Assembly (NCBI GenBank): GCA_016712445.1
Contig: JADJRB010000002.1
Coordinates: 558,001-622,000, forward strand
Source of the DNA: Acidobacteriota bacterium
GTDB taxonomy: Bacteria; Pseudomonadota; Alphaproteobacteria; Caulobacterales; Hyphomonadaceae
Length of the DNA: 64,000 nt
Reading direction: 5' to 3'
Position 1 is the stretch's first letter; each line of letters starts with the position of its first letter. Below the pieces are notes generated by a model. The model was not told the DNA's origin, ran no database searches, and saw only the letters and a program-made list of their open reading frames with translations. Below, in pieces: positions 57,304 through 64,000 of the stretch. The position numbers and the translations under genes were made by a program.

Positions 57304-58605
57304 CTATCTTATGACTTCGAGACCGCCCATATACGGCACCAGCGCCTTCGGCACGGTGATCGAGCCATCCGCGGTCTGATAATTCTCCAGCACCGCCACC
57401 AGCGTGCGGCCGACGGCGAGGCCGGAGCCGTTCAGTGTGTGCACGAACTCGGTCTTCGCTTTCGGCTCGGGCCGGAAGCGCGCGTCCATGCGGCGGGCCT
57501 GGAAGTCGCCGCAATACGAGCAGGATGAGATTTCGCGGTAGGTGTTCTGCGAGGGCAGCCAGACTTCGAGGTCATACGTCTTGCGCGCCCCTGCCCCCAT
57601 GTCGCCGGTGCAGAGCAGCATACGGCGGAACGGAAGCTCGAGCCGCTTCAGCACTTCCTCGGCGCAGGCGGTCATGCGCTCGAGTTCCGCAAGGCCTTCG
57701 GTCTCGCCCGCAACGATGGAGACAAGCTCGACCTTGTAGAACTGGTGCTGCCGGATCATGCCCTTCGTATCGCGACCGGCGCTCCCCGCTTCCGACCGGA
57801 AGCACGGCGTGTGCGCGGTGAACCGCAGCGGCAATTGAGCCGCCTCGAGGATCTGTTCACGGACGAGATTGGTGAGGGGGACTTCGGAGGTGGGGATGAG
57901 GTAGTGATCTTCGCCCGCCTTGAAGAGGTCTTCCGCGAACTTGGGCAGCTGCCCCGTCCCGACCAGTGCTTGGTCTCGAACCAGCAGCGGCACGCTCGTC
58001 TCTTGATACCCATGTTCCGTGGTCTGAATATCCAGCATGAAGTTCGCGAGCGCGCGTTCCATGCGCGCCAGCTGGCCGCGCAGCGCAACGAAGCGCGCGC
58101 CGCTCATCCGGGCGGCGGCTTCGAAATCCATTTGCGAGAAGCCGGCGGGCGTCTTCAGCGCTTCGCCAAGGTCGGCATGGTCTTTCGGATTGTTGATCCG
58201 CTTCGGCTCGCCCCATTTCGACTTCTCGACGTTGCCATGCTCGTCACTGCCTTCCGGCACTTCGTCCAGCGGCAGGTTGGGCAAGGACATCAGGATGTCG
58301 TCGAGCGCCTTGCGGGCCTTGTCTTCTTCTTCGCCCGCCGCTTCGATGGCCGTCTTCGCCTCGGCCACCAGCGCCATCAGGCGCGCCGCTTCGGCCTCGT
58401 CCTTCTTCGCCTTGGCCTGGCCGATCAGCTTCGAATGGTCGTTGCGCGCCTTCTCGGCATCCTGCTTGGCAGTCGTCGCCGCACGCCATGCCTTGTCGAG
58501 TTCGAGCACTCGCGAGACGGTTTCATCGCCAAGGCCGGGCTTGCGCCGGTTCCAGGCCTTGATGAAGGCGTCGGGCGTTTCGCGGATCGCGCGGATATCG
58601 AACAT
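57304..58605 (-). CDS. serS: Seryl-tRNA synthetase
   Basis: A 433-residue class II synthetase. The N-terminal helical arm (residues ~30-100) binds tRNA-Ser. Motif 2 is CFRSEAGSAGRDTKGMIRQHQF. Motif 3 is LNGSGLAVGRTLVAVLENYQ. It begins MFDIRAIRETPDAFIKAWNRR. In the usual alphaproteobacterial order it sits between tatC and surE; here it is separated from tatC by a NYN gene and from surE by the DUF559 cassette. Confidence 0.97.
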   Translation of the reverse strand: MFDIRAIRETPDAFIKAWNRRKPGLGDETVSRVLELDKAWRAATTAKQDAEKARNDHSKLIGQAKAKKDEAEAARLMALVAEAKTAIEAAGEEEDKARKALDDILMSLPNLPLDEVPEGSDEHGNVEKSKWGEPKRINNPKDHADLGEALKTPAGFSQMDFEAAARMSGARFVALRGQLARMERALANFMLDIQTTEHGYQETSVPLLVRDQALVGTGQLPKFAEDLFKAGEDHYLIPTSEVPLTNLVREQILEAAQLPLRFTAHTPCFRSEAGSAGRDTKGMIRQHQFYKVELVSIVAGETEGLAELERMTACAEEVLKRLELPFRRMLLCTGDMGAGARKTYDLEVWLPSQNTYREISSCSYCGDFQARRMDARFRPEPKAKTEFVHTLNGSGLAVGRTLVAVLENYQTADGSITVPKALVPYMGGLEVIR

Positions 58606-58677
58606 GGGCAGGCTGGTCCTGATGCGGATTTCGGTTCGGCACAGGCTCTAATCCGCGCCGCCCCCTCCTGTCCACAC

Positions 58678-59697
58678 TCAGGCCGGTGAGGACAGGCCCG
58701 CTGGCAGGGGTTCGTCCTCGTCGGCCTCGGCCCGGGGCGGTCGCATGTCGACCGGCGTGGTCTCGCTGCGCACGACGCGCGGCGTGCCCGCTGGCTCGCG
58801 GTAGATCACCTCGACGCGGCCCTTGCCAAGCGTGTTGACCTGGATTGCCGGGTTCAGCTGCTCGAGCCGGCGCATCATGGTGGCGAAGTTCTTGAAGCCG
58901 AACCAGGGGCGAACGCCCGCCTCGTAGGTCGGCGTGAATTCCGGCAGCACCGTGAGGGCGCGCACGATCTTGGTTTTCGACAGCACCTGGTCAGGCATCC
59001 GCTCGCCGAGCGCGCGCACGATATCGGCTGCCCGGTGCAGTTCGGTTGAAGCGCCGCCCTGCCCGCCCTCGCTGGACGACAGCGCCGCTCGCACGCGGCC
59101 CAAGAGCGGTGACTGGCGCTCGCGCTGCAGGGTCAGCGGCGCAACTTCCGGCGCCGGCGAGCGCAGCTGGTACCATTTGCGCGGCGTGCGCTGATACTGG
59201 AAGGCGGCCTTCATCGCAGCAACGTGGATCACCGCATCGGCGTGCTGGCTGTAGAGTTCGTAAGTCGGGTCAGTTTCCTTGCCGGCTGTGACGACGCGCA
59301 GGCCGGGGTTCTGGACGCGGTTGACCACGGGCACGAAGTCCGAATCGGTGGTCAGGACGATCATCTCGTCGAGGTTTTTCGTCTGCAGGGCGAGTTCGAT
59401 CGCGTCCATCGTGATGACGATGTCGGCAGAGCTTTTGCCCGCGCTGATCTTGCGCTTGGCGAGCGCGCGGCAGTTGAAGGCCTCGAACCCGGCCGCTTCG
59501 AATTCGGCCCGGTAGCGGTCGAACTGCAGGTTCCAGTAGACGCGCTTGTGCAGGAACGTGCGGCGCTTGCCGCCTGGCGACAGTGCGCCATCTTCCAGCC
59601 ACAACACCCAGTTAGAAAGGCTGTTCACCACGTCGTCGCTGGTCGCGCCGAAGATGTTGTCGAAATCGACCAGCAATACGCTTCTGACGCGCGCCAC
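58678..59697 (-). CDS. NYN-domain (LabA/DUF88-like) protein with possible LOTUS-like tail
   Basis: A 339-residue protein. The N-terminal NYN domain has the PIN-like acidic residues: LLVDFDNIFG (~10-15), SADIVITMDAIELAL and IVLTTDSDFVPVV. NYN proteins are putative RNases. After a linker (~175-215), residues ~230-310 (ADIVRALGERMPDQVLSKTKI through GFKNFATMMRRLEQLNPAIQV and GKGRVEVIYRE) resemble an OST-HTH/LOTUS domain, known to bind RNA or G-quadruplexes. LabA-like and LOTUS pairs are known in eukaryotes and bacteria. The target is unknown. It lies between tatC and serS. Confidence 0.78.
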   Translation of the reverse strand: MARVRSVLLVDFDNIFGATSDDVVNSLSNWVLWLEDGALSPGGKRRTFLHKRVYWNLQFDRYRAEFEAAGFEAFNCRALAKRKISAGKSSADIVITMDAIELALQTKNLDEMIVLTTDSDFVPVVNRVQNPGLRVVTAGKETDPTYELYSQHADAVIHVAAMKAAFQYQRTPRKWYQLRSPAPEVAPLTLQRERQSPLLGRVRAALSSSEGGQGGASTELHRAADIVRALGERMPDQVLSKTKIVRALTVLPEFTPTYEAGVRPWFGFKNFATMMRRLEQLNPAIQVNTLGKGRVEVIYREPAGTPRVVRSETTPVDMRPPRAEADEDEPLPAGLSSPA

Positions 59698-59798
59698 TCG
59701 GGAGGCTCCTCGCTTCTCGGGAGTCGGTTGATTGCCCAGACCCTACCTTCGACAACCTGCAAGAATAATGCAACCGGGGTCAGCAGGAAGCCGAGCCC

Positions 59799-60626
59799 TC
59801 AAGGCGCCGGGGACGGGGCGGATTGTTCGGCCGTTGCGCGCTTTTCGATGAGTTTCACGCAGAAGATCGAGATTTCGTAGAGAAGGTAGACCGGGCCGGC
59901 CAGCAGGATCTGGGACATCGGGTCCGGCGGGGTGAACACGGCGGCGAAGGCGAGGATGGCGACGATGGCGTACTTTCGCCCGCTGGCCAGCATGCTGGAC
60001 GAGACGACGCCGATCCGGGCCAGCAGGGTCAGCACCAAGGGCAGTTGGAACGACAGGCCGAAGGCCAGCATCAGCGCCATGACGAGCGAGAGATAGTCGC
60101 CGACGCGGGGCATCATGCGGATGGTCGTGCCGGCGGCTTCGATGTGTTCCATCGAGACGGTAAAACGCGCCAGCATCGGCAACATCATGAAGTAAACGAA
60201 GGTGGCTCCCAGCGCGAACAGGATCGGCGCGAGCACGAGATAGGGCCAGAAGGCGCCCCGCTCGGACTTGTAGAGGCCCGGCGCCACGAATGCGTAGACC
60301 TGCCAGGCGATGACCGGAAATGCCAGGAACAGGCCGGCAAACACGGCGAGTTTCAGCTGCGCGAAGAAGTATTCCATCGGCGCGGTGAAGATGAATTCGA
60401 GCTGCGAGCCCCGGATCTCCTCGGCCACCTGGGCGAAGGGACGCACCAGGAGATCGTAGATGTCCTCGGCGAAGAAGAAGCTGGCGATGGTGGCGACCGT
60501 CAGGGCGAGCAGGCTCTTGATCAGGCGCGCGCGCAGTTCGTTGAGATGATCCAGCAAAGGGGCGCGGCTGGTTTCCACCTCGTCGGTGAGATCGGGCTGC
60601 TCGTCTTTCGGAGGGGTAAAGGTCAC
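59799..60626 (-). CDS. tatC: Sec-independent protein translocase TatC
   Basis: A 275-residue six-helix membrane protein that recognises twin-arginine signal peptides. The N-terminal family segment is APLLDHLNELRARLIKSLLAL, and FIFTAPMEYFFAQLKLAVFAGLFLAFPVIAWQVYAFVAPGLYKSER is the first periplasmic loop and helix area. The start overlaps the tatB stop by four bases (ATGA at 60623-60626). Confidence 0.96.
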   Translation of the reverse strand: MTFTPPKDEQPDLTDEVETSRAPLLDHLNELRARLIKSLLALTVATIASFFFAEDIYDLLVRPFAQVAEEIRGSQLEFIFTAPMEYFFAQLKLAVFAGLFLAFPVIAWQVYAFVAPGLYKSERGAFWPYLVLAPILFALGATFVYFMMLPMLARFTVSMEHIEAAGTTIRMMPRVGDYLSLVMALMLAFGLSFQLPLVLTLLARIGVVSSSMLASGRKYAIVAILAFAAVFTPPDPMSQILLAGPVYLLYEISIFCVKLIEKRATAEQSAPSPAP

Positions 60627-60982
60627 GGCTTACCCTCCCCCGTTTCGGCATCTGCGGGCGGCGTGAGCGGTGGCGTCTCGGGCTCGGGCGACTGGCGCAT
60701 GACGGCGGAGTTGATGTCCGCCTCCACGGCTGCGAGGTCTTCGGCCGCCTTGGTCATGGCGTTCGAGCGTTTCAGCGCCTCGATTTCCTGCTTCAGCTCG
60801 TCGAGCTCGCTCTGGCGGGCGATGTCGTCGAAGGCGGCCTGGAATTCGGCAGCCATGCGCCGGCCCTTGCCGACCATCTGGCCGAGGCGGCGCATCAGCA
60901 TGGGCAGGTCCTTCGGGCCGATGAAAATCAGCGCCGCAAGGCCTAGCACGAGGATTTCGGAAAACCCGATACCGGGCAGCAT
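60623..60982 (-). CDS. tatB: Sec-independent protein translocase TatB
   Basis: A 119-residue protein: MLPGIGFSEILVLGLAALIFIGPKDLPMLMRRLGQ is the membrane helix, FIGP hinge and amphipathic helix of TatB. The cytoplasmic tail is helical, then proline-rich (PEPETPPLTPPA). It joins TatC in the receptor complex. It is 26 bp downstream of tatA. Confidence 0.94.
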   Translation of the reverse strand: MLPGIGFSEILVLGLAALIFIGPKDLPMLMRRLGQMVGKGRRMAAEFQAAFDDIARQSELDELKQEIEALKRSNAMTKAAEDLAAVEADINSAVMRQSPEPETPPLTPPADAETGEGKP

Positions 60983-61008
60983 GGCGATGCGCCCTCCGGG
61001 TCAGCGAA

Positions 61009-61215
61009 CTACGAAGAGGACTTCGATTCGTCCTTCTTCGGGGTGATGTTGACGAGTTCGTCCTTCTCGTTGCGTTCCTCGTCCTTGAGGCCCTTGCGGA
61101 AGGCGCCGATCCCCTTGGCCATGTCGCCCATGATCGAGGAAATGCGCCCGCGGCCCCCGAAAAGGAGGATGGCCACGACTGCGACCAACAAAATCTGCAT
61201 CCAACCGGGCGCCAT
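61009..61215 (-). CDS. tatA: Sec-independent protein translocase TatA
   Basis: A 68-residue pore-forming subunit. It has a short membrane helix (WMQILLVAVVAILLFGG), an amphipathic helix (RGRISSIMGDMAKGIGAFRKGLKD) and a charged tail. The start is ATG at 61215 (MAPGWMQ); 18 extra upstream codons are not family-like. First gene of tatABC. Confidence 0.93.
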   Translation of the reverse strand: MAPGWMQILLVAVVAILLFGGRGRISSIMGDMAKGIGAFRKGLKDEERNEKDELVNITPKKDESKSSS

Positions 61216-61295
61216 GCGCAAACTCCTGATGATTTCGCGAAGTATAGGGCCCCGCCCCCGCTGGAACAATGGGGCGAAGCTGTTATGCAGGGCCG

Positions 61296-62072
61296 ATGCG
61301 GATTGCGACCTGGAATGTCAACTCGATCAAGGCCCGGCTGCCGACCGTGCTGGACGTGCTGGACGGCATCGCGGCGGATGTCGTGTGCCTGCAGGAGTTG
61401 AAGTGTGAAACCGGCGCCTTTCCCTACCTGGAACTGGAGGAGCGAGGCTGGAACTGTGCCGTTCATGGACAAAAGACCTATAACGGCGTCGCCCTCCTCT
61501 CGAAGCTGCCTCTCGAGGATGTGACCAAGGGCATGCCCACGATCGCCGACGATGCGGCGCGCTACATTGCCGCGACAGTACTCGGCGAGCGGCCGGTTCG
61601 CGTGGTGGGCATCTATGTGCCGAACGGGAATCCCGCGCCGGGCGAAAAGTACGACTACAAGATGGAATGGTCCGAAGCGCTGGAACTCCATGCGGCTGAT
61701 CTGCTGCGCGCGGAACAGCCCTTCGTGATCTGCGGGGACTATAATGCGATCCCGGCGCCGGAAGACTGCTGGGACGATACGGTATGGAATACCGACGCGC
61801 TTGGCCTGCCTGAAACGCGCGCGCACTTCCGGCGGCTGAAATTTCTCGGCCTTACGGATGCCTTCTCGGCCTGCGACGGGCGCGCCCACCAATACACGTT
61901 CTGGGACTACCAGGCGGGGGCATTCCAGAAGGATCACGGCATCCGCATCGACCATGTGCTGGCCTGCCCCCGCATGACGGACCGGCTGCAATCCGCCGAA
62001 ATCTACAAGAAGGCGCGCGGGCTGGAGAAACCGTCAGACCACGTGCCGGTGATTGCGACGTTTGCAGATTAG
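61296..62072 (+). CDS. xth: Exodeoxyribonuclease III
   Basis: A 258-residue AP endonuclease and 3'-5' exonuclease of base-excision repair. It begins MRIATWNVNSIKARLP. The catalytic glutamate is Glu34 (LQELKCE). ICGDYNAIPAPEDCWD and the final DHVPVIATF carry the metal and catalytic residues. The start is ATG at 61296; the extension to 61269 is not conserved. It diverges from tatA, with 80 bp between them. Confidence 0.96.
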   Translation: MRIATWNVNSIKARLPTVLDVLDGIAADVVCLQELKCETGAFPYLELEERGWNCAVHGQKTYNGVALLSKLPLEDVTKGMPTIADDAARYIAATVLGERPVRVVGIYVPNGNPAPGEKYDYKMEWSEALELHAADLLRAEQPFVICGDYNAIPAPEDCWDDTVWNTDALGLPETRAHFRRLKFLGLTDAFSACDGRAHQYTFWDYQAGAFQKDHGIRIDHVLACPRMTDRLQSAEIYKKARGLEKPSDHVPVIATFAD

Positions 62073-62089
62073 GCGCGTTGCCGCCCTGC

Positions 62090-62833
62090 TCAGTCGTCGC
62101 GCTTCACGCGGGCCTTGCCGCGGCCGAGGGTGAGCGCCTTGATGGCGCCCCGGAAGGTGCGCACCTCCTGCTCCGTCCACTGAGCACGGACGAGCGCGTT
62201 GCGCAGGTTGTTGATCATCACCGGCGTCTTTTCCGGCGGATAGAAATAGCCTGCGCGCTCGAGCTCGGCCTCGAAGTGTTCGAACATGCCGATCAGGTCT
62301 TCACGCGAGGCGGCGTCGCCAACGCCTTCGTTCTTGCCTTCGAAACGCCCACCGAAGCCGGCGCGGGCGCCCCATTGGTGGCAGAAGACACCGACAGCCT
62401 GCGCGAGATTGAGCGAGGCGAAGGCAGGGTTGACCGGATAGGTGAGGATGGCGTCGCAGAGGGCGACGGCTTCGTTGGGCAGGCCGGACTTCTCGCCGCC
62501 GAAGAGGATGCCCACCTGCCCCGGCCGGGCGAGGGTCGCATCAACGGCGCCGGACGCATCGACGACCGGCTTTTCGATACCGCGCGGGCGCGCCGTGGTG
62601 GCGAAGGCATAGGTGAGCCCGGACATCGCGGCTTCCAGCGTGTCGAAGACCTGCACCGTGACGCCCTGCTCGAACGCGCCTGCGGACATGGCGTTGGCGC
62701 TGCTGCTGGGCCAGCCATCGCGGGGCGTGACGAGGCGCAGGTCGGTGAGGCCGAAGTTCAGCATGACGCGGGCAGCGGCGCCGATGTTCTCGCCAAGCTG
62801 GGCTGTGTGGAGGAGGATGGTGGGCTTGATCAT
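62090..62833 (-). CDS. trmJ: tRNA (cytidine/uridine-2'-O-)-methyltransferase TrmJ family
   Basis: A 247-residue SPOUT-fold methyltransferase. The N-terminal motif is LGENIGAAARVMLNFGLTDLRLV, motif 2 is ILFGGEKSGLPNEAVALCD and motif 3 is FASLNLAQAVGVF. The C-terminal helical part (EHFEAELERAGYFYPPEK...NNLRNALVRAQWTEQEVRTFRG) is typical of TrmJ, which methylates position 32 of tRNAs. The start ATG at 62833 overlaps the preceding gene by four bases (ATGA). Confidence 0.88.
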   Translation of the reverse strand: MIKPTILLHTAQLGENIGAAARVMLNFGLTDLRLVTPRDGWPSSSANAMSAGAFEQGVTVQVFDTLEAAMSGLTYAFATTARPRGIEKPVVDASGAVDATLARPGQVGILFGGEKSGLPNEAVALCDAILTYPVNPAFASLNLAQAVGVFCHQWGARAGFGGRFEGKNEGVGDAASREDLIGMFEHFEAELERAGYFYPPEKTPVMINNLRNALVRAQWTEQEVRTFRGAIKALTLGRGKARVKRDD

Positions 62834-63525
62834 GGCGTGGACGCAGCGCCCCGGTGCGCTTCCCAGAGGTCGCCGGCAAGGCCCGCGAGCGCATTGAAAT
62901 TGACGCCGCTGAGGCCGGTCGTGAGGGCATAGGGCGGCATGTTGAACCGGCGGTTCAGGGCGGAGACCTTGCCGGGCGGGTCCGGCACATGCGGGAAGGT
63001 TTCGAACATCAGCCAGCGGTTTGCGCCGACCGAGCCGAGGCCGATGTCCGAGATGTCGCGCCAGGCGAGGCGCCATCTGAGGCCGGCGCAGGATTCGATG
63101 CCGTCTGCGTCAAGGATATAGAGCGGGCCGGCGGTGAACATCTGCCGGCCGGCGAAGACCAGCACGGCAAGGCCGAACGGGACGCCGAGCGCACCGATGA
63201 GCGCCTTGGCGGAGACGCCGCCCGTGGACATCATATGGAGCGGCATGACGATGCCCGCAACGAGGAAAGCAAGGCCGCCAAAAGCGAAGACGCCGGCGCG
63301 CAGGCGCGAGGTGTTGACGATGAAGCGGCCATCCGGCTGGGCCTTGGGGAGGCTGGCCGGCAAAAGGCCGATCAGGCCGACAAGGCCGACCGCGCCGAAG
63401 AAGAGGATGACCGCTCCGGCGAGCAGCGTGTCTTCACCCGTCTGGTCCTTCAGCAGGATGAAGCCGCCCATGACGACAAAGCCGAAGCCGATGAGCGTGA
63501 CGGCGAGGTCTTTGAGGAAATTCAT
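62830..63525 (-). CDS. Hypothetical membrane protein with four helices
   Basis: A 231-residue protein of no named family. There are four hydrophobic helices, about residues 7-26 (AVTLIGFGFVVMGGFILL), 36-58 (GAVILFFGAVGLVGLIGLL), 77-98 (AFGGLAFLVAGIVMPLHMM) and 108-126 (IGALGVPFGLAVLVFAGRQMF). The C-terminal part (PLYILDADGIESCAGLRWRLAWRDISDIGL) resembles PH-like domains common in small membrane proteins. It shares four bases with trmJ, so the two are likely co-translated; the function is unknown. Confidence 0.75.
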   Translation of the reverse strand: MNFLKDLAVTLIGFGFVVMGGFILLKDQTGEDTLLAGAVILFFGAVGLVGLIGLLPASLPKAQPDGRFIVNTSRLRAGVFAFGGLAFLVAGIVMPLHMMSTGGVSAKALIGALGVPFGLAVLVFAGRQMFTAGPLYILDADGIESCAGLRWRLAWRDISDIGLGSVGANRWLMFETFPHVPDPPGKVSALNRRFNMPPYALTTGLSGVNFNALAGLAGDLWEAHRGAASTP

Positions 63526-63533
63526 TTCAAAGT

Positions 63534-64000
63534 CTACTCGGTGCGAGGATTGGTACGTCCACGCGGGCTGCGTACTGCATCGACCAGCGGGAACAAGGTT
63601 TCATTGCTGACAACAGATTCCCATCGGCCATGGACCTTGCCATCCGTGGCGATCAGCATGACGCTACGCACAGCGCCGTCGCACCCTGCCGCCTGCTCAA
63701 GCTTTGCATCACCGTCATGCCAGATGTGCAGCTTCACTTCACCAGCAGCTACTGAGGCCGTGTCAAAAACCAGTTCTATGCCCGCTGAAAGACCGATCAG
63801 GCTGATACCGCGCCCGGCATAACCCGGCCAGTCGGCTTCCCTGAACTGTTCATCGAGGATGCCCTCCCCGAGCGCGGCTTCGCTTGAGCCGCAGACGACG
63901 AGAAGATGTCGTGCACCGAAAGCCTCATCCAGCACACTTCCGCTATTGCCCAGTATCTGTGCCTGAGCGCCGGAGCAGAGGGAGGCCACTACAGCCACCA
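63534..64000 (-). CDS. Secreted DUF4174-like protein (5' end outside window)
   Basis: The frame is open to the window edge. The first in-window possible start is a GTG at 63998, but AVVASLCSGAQAQ looks like the last part of a signal peptide, so the true start is further upstream. The mature part shows RHLLVVCGSS and RSVMLIATDGKVHGRWESVVSNETLFPLVDA, which resembles the C-terminal pattern of DUF4174 proteins. The function of that family is not known. It is followed 8 bp later by the membrane protein gene on the same strand. Confidence 0.6.
   Translation of the reverse strand, partial: VAVVASLCSGAQAQILGNSGSVLDEAFGARHLLVVCGSSEAALGEGILDEQFREADWPGYAGRGISLIGLSAGIELVFDTASVAAGEVKLHIWHDGDAKLEQAAGCDGAVRSVMLIATDGKVHGRWESVVSNETLFPLVDAVRSPRGRTNPRTE

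Overview
The window is high-GC, gene-dense chromosomal DNA from an alphaproteobacterium. The best guess is Hyphomonadaceae/Caulobacterales. Supporting signs are a CcrM-type GANTC methyltransferase, separate F1 and Fo ATP synthase operons with both b' and b subunits, a tsaE-amgK-murU-addB-addA-trxA cluster, the mutY-DUF721-DsbA-smc order and the tatABC...serS...surE-pcm-yajC-secDF order. The genus is an inference. I saw no rRNA, tRNA, insertion sequence, prophage or CRISPR array. Almost all of it is core housekeeping sequence, with a few accessory islands.

Layout. 1-4.2 kb: the 3' end of a TamB-like gene, an XRE regulator, L-serine dehydratase, an FAD monooxygenase and a small zinc-finger protein. 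4.3-14.4 kb: an orphan ABC ATPase, then a tightly overlapping minus-strand operon (tsaE, amgK, murU, addB, addA, trxA) joining tRNA modification, peptidoglycan recycling and double-strand-break repair. 14.6-17.1 kb: ferredoxin reductase, [2Fe-2S] ferredoxin and an acyl-CoA thioesterase. 17.4-22.4 kb: the F1 operon atpHAGDC on the minus strand, preceded by priA. 24.8-27.1 kb: a MoxR/CoxE-like pair. 27.1-34.6 kb: ccrM, a radical SAM protein, two TIGR04282/TIGR04283 glycosyltransferases, a lipoprotein, a hemerythrin-like protein, a uracil-DNA glycosylase and ETF-ubiquinone oxidoreductase. 34.7-41.1 kb: a TPR lipoprotein, PBP1A, prfB with a programmed +1 frameshift, and a cold-shock/DUF1294 protein. 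41.1-47 kb: mutY, a DciA-like DUF721 protein, a DsbA-like lipoprotein and smc. 47.1-49.75 kb: the Fo operon (atpI/Z, atpB, atpE, b', b) ending in a strong terminator. 49.8-52.1 kb: a TIR-domain membrane protein and ychF. 52.2-61.2 kb (minus strand): yajC-secD-secF, surE-pcm, a DUF559 nuclease-like gene set in a repeat cassette, serS, a NYN-domain protein and tatABC. 61.3-64 kb: exodeoxyribonuclease III, a TrmJ-type methyltransferase, a membrane protein and the 3' part of a secreted DUF4174-like protein.

The most unusual points are the DUF559 gene flanked by inverted repeat copies that also supply its ribosome-binding site, the TIR-transmembrane protein that lacks the usual catalytic glutamate, the NYN protein with a possible LOTUS-like tail, the prfB frameshift, and the GANTC and CtrA-like sites in the ccrM leader. 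No clearly new multigene system was found.
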